A stretch of 58,421 bases of DNA. Origin: Acidobacteriota bacterium. GTDB taxonomy: Bacteria > Acidobacteriota > UBA4820 > DSQY01. The translations under genes were made by a program, and so were the position numbers. This document shows positions 53,333 to 58,421 of the stretch, piece by piece; within the stretch, counting starts at the first letter, position 1; each line of letters opens with the position of its first letter. The stretch is taken from positions 10,166 to 68,586 of the forward strand of contig JBFMHB010000003.1 of the NCBI GenBank assembly GCA_040752915.1, written 5' to 3'. The notes under the pieces are model-generated. The model was not told the origin of the DNA. It was given only the letters and a program-made list of their open reading frames with translations, and did no database searches.

Positions 53333-54247
53333 TTAGGCCGCGTGGGCGGGCATGATGAGCTGGCGGGCCGCGCGGACGGCGGCGCCGGTGACGGTGGGTT
53401 GGCCGTTGAGACGGGCGACGCGCCGGGCCTGGTTAAGGAGTTTGGCGGCGGCGCGGAACGATCCGCGAGTGCCTTCGGCAATGATCATGCGGCGGGCTTC
53501 GGGATCCTCGACCTGGGCGGCGTCGAGGTACTGCTCGAGGTCCACGGGGGTGGGGTTGGTGATGAGGGCGTTGAAGTCGACGCGCGAGTATAGCTGGGCG
53601 AGGTTCTCGTTGGCGTGGGGCCCCCTGCGGAGGAGGCGCTCGAGCTTGGGCGTCCCGGCGAGGATCAGGCCGCACCAGCCGCCGTCTCCCCAGATGGCGC
53701 GCAGGGCTTCGAGGCATCGTACGGGGAGGAGGTCGGCCTCGTCCACGATCACGAGCTGGCCCTTGCAGCGGGCTCTGGCCTCGCGCATGAGCTGCGCGTT
53801 GGTGAGACCGCCGCCTTCGGCGCGGGCGAGTTCCTCCAGGAGGACCTTGAGGTTGGTGGTCACATCTGCGCGGACGTAGACGACCTGGTCGTGCTCCTGC
53901 GCGAAGAGTTGGAGCGCCTTGGTTTTGCCCGTGCCCGGGTTGCCCTGGATCACGCCGAATTTGCACTCCTCCAGGCACTGGGTGGCGATCTCTTGGATGA
54001 GGCGGTACCCCTCGGCGGCGACGACGCCTTCGCCGGCGGATTTGCGCTCGTGCAGGAACTCGGCCACGCGCCGGTCCATGACCTCCTGGGCTTGGTATTT
54101 CCCCTGGAGCCACTGGGAGATGGTGCTCTGGCTGACGCCGAGCATCTCCGCCAGTCTGCGCTGGCCCCAGTTGCGGGCCGCCATCAGAGATTTGAGTTCC
54201 CCGATGAGGGCCTCGGTCTCTCCTCTCGCGCTCATCGTCTCGGTCAT
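53333..54247 (-). CDS. MuB-like transposition ATPase
   Basis: 304 residues. The N-terminal HTH (RRLAEMLGVSQSTISQWLQG) is that of MuB, followed by an AAA+ core with Walker A (QGNPGTGKTKALQLF), Walker B (GQLVIVDEADLLPV) and a sensor region (LILAGTPKLERLLRRG). MuB binds DNA as a filament and presents targets to the transposase, also giving target immunity. ATG 54247 has AAGGAGG and overlaps the transposase stop. Confidence 0.93.
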   Translation of the reverse strand: MTETMSARGETEALIGELKSLMAARNWGQRRLAEMLGVSQSTISQWLQGKYQAQEVMDRRVAEFLHERKSAGEGVVAAEGYRLIQEIATQCLEECKFGVIQGNPGTGKTKALQLFAQEHDQVVYVRADVTTNLKVLLEELARAEGGGLTNAQLMREARARCKGQLVIVDEADLLPVRCLEALRAIWGDGGWCGLILAGTPKLERLLRRGPHANENLAQLYSRVDFNALITNPTPVDLEQYLDAAQVEDPEARRMIIAEGTRGSFRAAAKLLNQARRVARLNGQPTVTGAAVRAARQLIMPAHAA

Positions 54248-56304
54248 GACTCCTCCTTTCGTGAGTGGGCCTGGGCCTGCCGTTGGAATTCCCATACGAT
54301 CAGCTCTCCCACGGCCACGCTCTGCGCGTGCGTGGGGGGGTTGGGGCGCTTCTCCATCGCCCGCTTCGCGCGGGCGGCCTGGCGTACGGAGCGGTCGTAG
54401 CCGGTGACGTGGGGCATGGGGATGACCTGACCGGCGGCGGCGAGTTCGCGGGTACCTGGGACCATGGCGGCCAGGGGGTTCGCGGCGAGGAGCGCGGCGC
54501 GCCTCTCGCGGTACTCCTTGCGGGCTCGGGCATTGCCCGCGAGGAAGGCGCGGAGCTCTTCGGTCTCCTCTTCGGTCTCGGCGAAGGGGGCGGCGCCCGT
54601 CTGGGCCTGAGCCCAGGCGGCGAAGGCACCCTTGCGAAGGACGAGGACCTCCCGGAGGTCGCGGGGGTGGTAGCGGACCTCGACCTCCTGGCCGATGAGG
54701 GGGGCCAGGTCGGGGTGCCAGTAGAGGGTCTTATGGAGGTGGATCCCGTCCTGCCGGACCTGGCGGGTGGCGGAGGGGAGGATCAGGACGTCCATCACCT
54801 CGCGGGCCGGCAGGCGCACGGTGGCGCCGAGGCCTTGGAGGTAGACCTCGGCGGGGGTGTAGTAGGACTGGGTGGCGGGGTTCCATCCGATCTGCGAATG
54901 CGGGCGGCGGTTGTAGGCGCGGATGGCCTCGGAGACCTCGATCTCCATCTCCCACCAGGTCATGAGGCGGCGCTCCCCGCGGGCACCGTTGGATTGGAGC
55001 CACTCCTGGGTGGCCTTCACGTCCGCGGCTAGGTGCTCGGGGCGGTGCTGTGGTGACCGCCCGCAGTAGCCCTTCATGAGGCAGAGCCAGCCGCTTTCAA
55101 GGGTCCCAAAGAAGCGCTCGATCGGTTTCGATTTCCCGTGGTACGGCTCGCAAAAGTGGGTAGCGATACCGAGGTGCCCGAAGAGCCCCCAGATCGGATC
55201 CTCGTGAGACTGGCGGAAGACGGGGACGGTACTACCGTTGAGGAGTTTGGCGCGGTAGTCCTTGCCATTGTCCACGTAGACCTTGGCTGGGATTCCCTGG
55301 AAGGGCTCGTCTTCTGTGGGGAGAATCCCGGCGCGGAGCGCCAGGCCGATTTCGAGGGAATTGGGCTGAGGGTTGATGGTGTATCCCACGATAGCGCGGC
55401 TGTGCCCGTCCTGCCAGGCGGTGAGCCAGGGCCGGCCGATGGTGCCGTCCTGGCGGATGACGAGGAGGTCGAGCTCGTGGTGGTCTCCTACCCAGCAGCC
55501 GTTCACGGGGATGCGTGACCAGTCCCGCCGGCGGATCGGCTCGCAAGTGTCGCGGTAGACCTTCTCCCCCCACCGGATGTAGGTGGCCTTCCCGCGGCCG
55601 CCGAGGACCTGCTCATCCGTGAGCCACCGGTAGATGGTGGCCCGGGAGGGAGTGGCTTCACCAAGGCGCGTGCGCAGCGCGTGCAGCACTTGCTCGGGGG
55701 TGGGCCGTTCAGGACGGAGGTAGAGGTCTACCGCCGCCTGGCGGATGGCGGCGGCGGTGGTGGACATCCGGCGGCCGGCCTTCGGAGGGGCAAGGAGGCT
55801 TGCGGCGGTACCATCGTACCGGCGCGACCATCTATATATAGAGGATAGGGGGAGATGGTGGCGTTTCGCAAATGAAACCTTCTCCGCCTTGGTCTGGCAG
55901 GCGCGGAATGCCTCGACCAGGCCGGCGCGGTGGGCGGCTTGACGGAGGGCCTTCCCGGAGGCGCGCTGGAGGGTCTCGGCGGGGACCTCGGCTTGGGGGG
56001 CGTCCTGGAGCGGCTCGGCTGTCTGGGTAGCCAGGACGGTGGAGACCTTTTGCTCCAGTGTCTCCCCCCTACGGGCGAGGTAGGCGCGCTGACCGTCTGG
56101 GCTGAGGGCTGTCCAGTGGACCTCGTAAGTCCAGCCCGCGAAGCCCACAGAGGTGACCTTCCTGACCTTGTCGGGGGGGTAAAGATTTTGTGCGATTCTC
56201 TTTTTCACAGCCCTTGATGTAATACCTTCAAAAGTTCCCAATAGGTGCAGGTTGAGCCACCCTTCGGCCGGAGCGGTCTGTTGCGCATCCTGTTGACATG
56301 TCAT
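54244..56304 (-). CDS. MuA-like DDE transposase
   Basis: 686 residues from ATG 56304, chosen for GGAG eight bases upstream; a longer start nine codons before is less likely. The N-terminus has a Mu-type DNA-binding domain (WLNLHLLGTFEGITSRAVKK), with further HTH units at about 115-240. The catalytic triad fits D274 (WVGDHHELDLL), D345 (YVDNGKDY) and E396 (KPIERFFG), with Mu-like spacing. The C-terminus is basic and would contact MuB. It should recognise the sites at both ends and cut after CA. Upstream lie repeats that may serve as operator. Confidence 0.95.
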   Translation of the reverse strand: MTCQQDAQQTAPAEGWLNLHLLGTFEGITSRAVKKRIAQNLYPPDKVRKVTSVGFAGWTYEVHWTALSPDGQRAYLARRGETLEQKVSTVLATQTAEPLQDAPQAEVPAETLQRASGKALRQAAHRAGLVEAFRACQTKAEKVSFAKRHHLPLSSIYRWSRRYDGTAASLLAPPKAGRRMSTTAAAIRQAAVDLYLRPERPTPEQVLHALRTRLGEATPSRATIYRWLTDEQVLGGRGKATYIRWGEKVYRDTCEPIRRRDWSRIPVNGCWVGDHHELDLLVIRQDGTIGRPWLTAWQDGHSRAIVGYTINPQPNSLEIGLALRAGILPTEDEPFQGIPAKVYVDNGKDYRAKLLNGSTVPVFRQSHEDPIWGLFGHLGIATHFCEPYHGKSKPIERFFGTLESGWLCLMKGYCGRSPQHRPEHLAADVKATQEWLQSNGARGERRLMTWWEMEIEVSEAIRAYNRRPHSQIGWNPATQSYYTPAEVYLQGLGATVRLPAREVMDVLILPSATRQVRQDGIHLHKTLYWHPDLAPLIGQEVEVRYHPRDLREVLVLRKGAFAAWAQAQTGAAPFAETEEETEELRAFLAGNARARKEYRERRAALLAANPLAAMVPGTRELAAAGQVIPMPHVTGYDRSVRQAARAKRAMEKRPNPPTHAQSVAVGELIVWEFQRQAQAHSRKEES

Positions 56305-56336
56305 GGTGTACGCTCCATGTTGGCGTCTCATTGGCG

Positions 56337-56389
56337 GTTCCTAATGGAGTTCCTAATGGAGTTCCCAATGGAGTGTCTGTATTGGGAAC
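56337..56389. promoter_or_regulatory. Three 12-base repeats and inverted repeat before transposase
   Basis: The unit GTTCCTAATGGA occurs at 56337-56348 and 56349-56360, and as GTTCCCAATGGA at 56361-56372. The third copy starts a perfect inverted repeat, GTTCCCAAT (56361-56369) with ATTGGGAAC (56381-56389). The block fills the gap between the CII-like and transposase genes and looks like a regulator-binding site. Confidence 0.7.
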
Positions 56390-56401
56390 TTTTCACAGTC
56401 C

Positions 56402-56854
56402 TCACGCCGGGTCCTCCTCGAAGAGGGAGGGGGTCTGGTGGCTCTCGACGGCTTTTGCCCACCCGGCGGCCGCCTCGAGCTCGGCACGGATCGCGGCGAG
56501 GGTGTCCTCTTGCCCACGCTCGCCTGCGAAGAAGCCCAGGAGCGCGCGGATGGCCTCGGCTTGGCGGCGCTGGTAGTCGGCGATCTCCGCCTCGCGGGCG
56601 GAGCGCACCCGGGGTAGGCGGACGCAGAGAAAGCCAAGGCGGGCCGCAATGTGTTTGAGGATGCTGTAGTCGCGGGTCTTTTCCATGAGGGGGATCAGGT
56701 GCTTGCTGTTGATTCTGGCCTCTTCGTCGAGGGGGTTACTGAGGCGGTAGAGCATGCCGGGCTTGATGCCGAGGGCGTCCGCGAGGTCTTCGATGCCCTC
56801 GCCGCCCCGGTACCGGCGGATCGTGGTGGCCACCACCTGGTCCAGCGTTCGCAT
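56402..56854 (-). CDS. CII-like phage regulatory protein
   Basis: 150 residues. The N-terminal HTH (GGEGIEDLADALGIKPGMLY, then RLSNPLDEEARINSKHL) is that of the phage regulatory CII family. The C-terminus is a helical stretch (ALLGFFAGERGQEDTLAAI). It probably regulates the early promoters, or binds the repeats before the transposase gene. ATG 56854 has GGAGGGG. Confidence 0.82.
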   Translation of the reverse strand: MRTLDQVVATTIRRYRGGEGIEDLADALGIKPGMLYRLSNPLDEEARINSKHLIPLMEKTRDYSILKHIAARLGFLCVRLPRVRSAREAEIADYQRRQAEAIRALLGFFAGERGQEDTLAAIRAELEAAAGWAKAVESHQTPSLFEEDPA

Positions 56855-56871
56855 TCCCCGCCCCTCCTGCT

Positions 56872-56985
56872 AACGTCCGCTAGTGTGGACGTTGAGTAAC
56901 TGCTTGATTTCGCTAATTGACTCCGTGATTTCCGAGCCCCATACTGGGGGAGAAGGAGGGCCCCCGGGTGGCGCTCCCGGGAGCC
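56872..56985. promoter_or_regulatory. Inverted repeats between Ner-like and CII-like genes
   Basis: AACGTCC (56872-56878) and GGACGTT (56887-56893) form a 7-base inverted repeat with an 8-base loop just before the CII-like gene. A GC hairpin (CCCGGG-TGGCGCT-CCCGGG, extended by GGGC/GCCC) lies at about 56958-56985, after the Ner-like gene. The first looks like an operator, the second like an attenuator without T-run. Confidence 0.5.
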
Positions 56986-57019
56986 CTGTGAGGAAAGGAG
57001 GCGGAGGTGTGAGTGGGCA

Positions 57020-57259
57020 TCATGCGGCCCTTTCCCGGCCTGGGAAGAGGAGGTGGCTGGGAATGTGGGCGATCTCGGCGAGACGGGCCTCGATGCGAGC
57101 GGAGCGGGACTCCCCGGAGATGACCTGGGATAGTGTGGCCGGCGTGACCCCGAGTTCGGAGGCTAACAGTTTGGCGGTACCGTATTGGATGCGGATCGCC
57201 TGTTGGAGGTAGGCTTTGCGAGCTAGAGTGAATGGTAGCGGCAGGAAGAGGTGGTCCAA
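57020..57259 (-). CDS. Ner/Cro-like HTH regulator
   Basis: 79 residues. The core (AIRIQYGTAKLLASELGVTP, ATLSQVISGES) is an XRE-type HTH of the Cro/Ner kind. It starts at TTG 57259 with AGGAGG five bases before. As first gene of the early operon it should repress the repressor promoter and later tune the early one. Confidence 0.82.
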   Translation of the reverse strand: MDHLFLPLPFTLARKAYLQQAIRIQYGTAKLLASELGVTPATLSQVISGESRSARIEARLAEIAHIPSHLLFPGRERAA

Positions 57260-57276
57260 GCGGTCCTCCTAATGTG

Positions 57277-57331
57277 CTCCCGTTAGCGCGGGAGTCAACC
57301 TTAGTATAAGGCGGCGTTATGCCAAAGTCAA
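57277..57331. promoter_or_regulatory. Opposed early and repressor promoters with operator
   Basis: Leftward early promoter: TTGACT (57331-57326), 17 bases, TATACT (57308-57303), strong by consensus. Rightward: TATAAG at 57305-57310, overlapping the other -10; RNA would begin close to the repressor ATG 57319, so the message may be leaderless. An inverted repeat CTCCCG-TTAGCG-CGGGAG (57277-57294) lies next to both, a likely operator. Confidence 0.72.
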
Positions 57332-58044
57332 GCCCGGGGTCGTTGAGTGGTTATGAGTGGAGTCTTCAGGGGTTTGCTGAGCGATTGCGGCGGTTCCGGC
57401 TGTCCGTGGGCCGATCGATGCGGGAGTTGTCGGAGGACCTAGGGGACAAGAACAGTATTGCGATGGCCGAATCGGGCAGGAGCTTCCTGTCTCTTCCTGC
57501 ACTGGCCCGGCTCTACGAGCTGTACGGCGTAAACCTCACCTGGTTGATTGCGGGCTATGGGCCTATGCGGGTGCAGCCGATCATCCATGGCCACGTGGAC
57601 GAGACCCCCGCTGTCTATGAGCCTCAGTATCCCCTGGTGCGAATTCCCATTGTGTCCAGCTTCCTCGCTTTGGGCGAACCAGTCCCACAGGATCGCGAGC
57701 TCGTGGCGGATTGGGCTGAGATCATCAAGCCGCTGGTCCCGCATCCAGCGCACACGTATGGCCTGAAGGCGCGGGGGGATTCAATGGCTCCAGTGATTCA
57801 GGACCGATGGTTGGTGCTTGTGGATATCCACCCAGACGCGATCCGCCCATATGAGCAGCTCCAAGGGCGGCCTGTTGTGGTGCGTCTCCAAGAGGGAACC
57901 TCTGTGAAGTGGTTCGCCGCGCGAAAAGATGCATGGGTGATCCACGCGGAAAATGCACAGACCGGATTCAAGGACGTCCGCATCCCGCGACAGGTGGACC
58001 CGCCGGTCATCGGCCGAGTCATCTGGTGGTGCCCGTCCGTGTAG
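57319..58044 (+). CDS. Phage repressor, XRE-S24 type
   Basis: 241 residues. N-terminal HTH at about 15-80 (FAERLRRFRLSVGRSMREL; SIAMAESGRSFLSLPALARL). The C-terminal S24 domain has the catalytic Ser (KARGDSMAPVIQD) and Lys (EGTSVKWFA). It should keep the lysogen silent and cleave itself upon RecA activation, so the phage should be SOS-inducible, unlike Mu itself, whose c repressor lacks this domain. It runs opposite to the early operon from an overlapping promoter. Confidence 0.92.
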   Translation: MPKSSPGSLSGYEWSLQGFAERLRRFRLSVGRSMRELSEDLGDKNSIAMAESGRSFLSLPALARLYELYGVNLTWLIAGYGPMRVQPIIHGHVDETPAVYEPQYPLVRIPIVSSFLALGEPVPQDRELVADWAEIIKPLVPHPAHTYGLKARGDSMAPVIQDRWLVLVDIHPDAIRPYEQLQGRPVVVRLQEGTSVKWFAARKDAWVIHAENAQTGFKDVRIPRQVDPPVIGRVIWWCPSV

Positions 58045-58127
58045 CGGCCGGACTGTGGCCGCCGTTGAAATTACTAGTACAGTGGCCTTACTCACCCGGT
58101 ACTCAGCACTACTCACTGCCCTGCCCG

Positions 58128-58300
58128 GTCTCACGCTATATGAGACTCGCGCCCACACCGCTCCTCTACGAGTGTCACGAATCTCATATGTAATGAGACT
58201 AATAGGGAACCGCGCAATGCGTGTCTGTATGTGCCCTGCGCGCCAGGTCCACCCCTACTCAGTGGTACGTCTCAGGTCTCAGGCTATACGAGACGTTACA
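58128..58300. other. Right end with three transposase-binding-like sites
   Basis: Palindromic sites at 58128-58148 (GTCTCACGCTATATGAGAC plus TC), 58181-58199 (ATCTCATATGTAATGAGAC) and 58276-58295 (GTCTCAGGCTATACGAGACG) precede the terminal ACGTTACA. The middle one nearly repeats the second site of the left end. Three sites here and two at the left mimic the unequal ends of Mu. Confidence 0.8.
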
Positions 58301-58352
58301 GTAAGCGAGTAAGTGAGTAGGTGAGTAGGTGAGTAGGTAAGTAGGCAAGTAG
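58301..58352 (+). repeat. Right remnant of tandem octamer array
   Basis: GTAAG (58301-58305), the right copy of the target duplication, then about six units of the octamer: CGAGTAA, GTGAGTAG three times, GTAAGTAG and GCAAGTAG. Removing the prophage and one GTAAG restores ten units in register with the left remnant. Confidence 0.93.
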
Positions 58353-58421
58353 GGGAGGCGGGGAAGGCCCTTAGGGAGTCCATTTCGGCGTCTCCGCGCC
58401 ACGCGGTGAAAGCCCATCGCG

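Larger units (their letters stand above)
26080..58300 (-). mobile_element. Complete Mu-like prophage, siphovirus type
   Basis: 32,221 bases bounded by inverted TGTA ends: left TGTATCGTCTCAC, right (read inward) TGTAACGTCTCG. The 5-base target duplication GTAAG is perfect on both sides, the size expected for MuA-type transposition. Contents are complete from repressor to tail tip, and no gene looks broken, so the phage may be inducible. Transposition genes are Mu-like, while terminase, portal, capsid and tail genes resemble HK97/siphovirus modules, the combination seen in B3/D3112-type phages. The repressor end is at the right. Confidence 0.96.

Noticed and set aside
26080-58300. Integrase/attachment-site type prophage
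   Set aside because: No integrase or recombinase gene is found; the ends and the 5-base duplication are those of transposition.
26047-58352. Octamer repeats as a CRISPR array
   Set aside because: The repeats are 8 bases and directly tandem with no spacers, and no cas genes are present.

Overview
The window is GC-rich DNA from a bacterium with an outer membrane. About 26 kb of ordinary chromosome is followed by a complete, apparently intact Mu-like transposable prophage with a siphovirus-type tail. The phage carries an outer-membrane spanin lipoprotein, so the host should be diderm. The gene content and secreted TPR/DUF4412-type proteins would fit Acidobacteriota or a related phylum, but nothing here proves the taxon.

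Chromosome, 1-26 kb. Leftward genes: an incomplete exported TPR protein, a coiled-coil C4 zinc-ribbon protein, a tRNA with CAU anticodon, and a macromolecular-synthesis operon rpsU-mutS2-dnaG-rpoD followed by an exported TPR protein. MutS2 sits between rpsU and dnaG. Next come a DUF4412-like exported protein, a 571-base stretch without a convincing gene, and a signalling operon: a large PAS hybrid histidine kinase, a single-domain receiver, a multi-receiver/Hpt/GGDEF protein and a small zinc-ribbon protein. A POT peptide transporter follows. Rightward genes are a small membrane protein, a DUF134 regulator with its own promoter and palindrome, a NifX-like cofactor-binding protein, a zinc-ribbon peptide, TrmO, a zinc alcohol dehydrogenase, two small membrane proteins and a metallo-beta-lactamase-fold hydrolase.

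Prophage, 26080-58300 (32,221 bases). Both ends begin 5'-TGTA and the element is flanked by a perfect 5-base duplication GTAAG. It lies in a tandem array of an 8-base unit just after the hydrolase gene. The regulatory end is on the right: an S24-type repressor (+ strand) opposes a leftward early operon (Ner-like, CII-like, MuA transposase, MuB ATPase, Gam, small proteins, HNH nuclease, RlpA-like protein, GemA, HTH protein) that ends at an intrinsic terminator. A rightward accessory gene is wedged between the early and late regions. Late genes run leftward: small and large terminase, portal, head morphogenesis protein, protease with nested scaffold, capsid, connectors, tail terminator, a fibre and secreted-protein cassette, lysis genes, tail tube, frameshifted tail chaperones, tape measure, distal tail protein and a 1515-residue tail-tip protein.

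Most interesting items: a Hint (intein-like) autoprocessing domain at the C-terminus of the tail-tip protein; a -1 frameshift heptamer T TTT TTC in the tail chaperones; a nested scaffold start; long perfect GC hairpins directly after the capsid gene and after the tail-tube gene; an 18-base motif repeated near the early/late junction and before the capsid genes; the opposed early/repressor promoters; and a tail fibre with an apparent Sec signal peptide.
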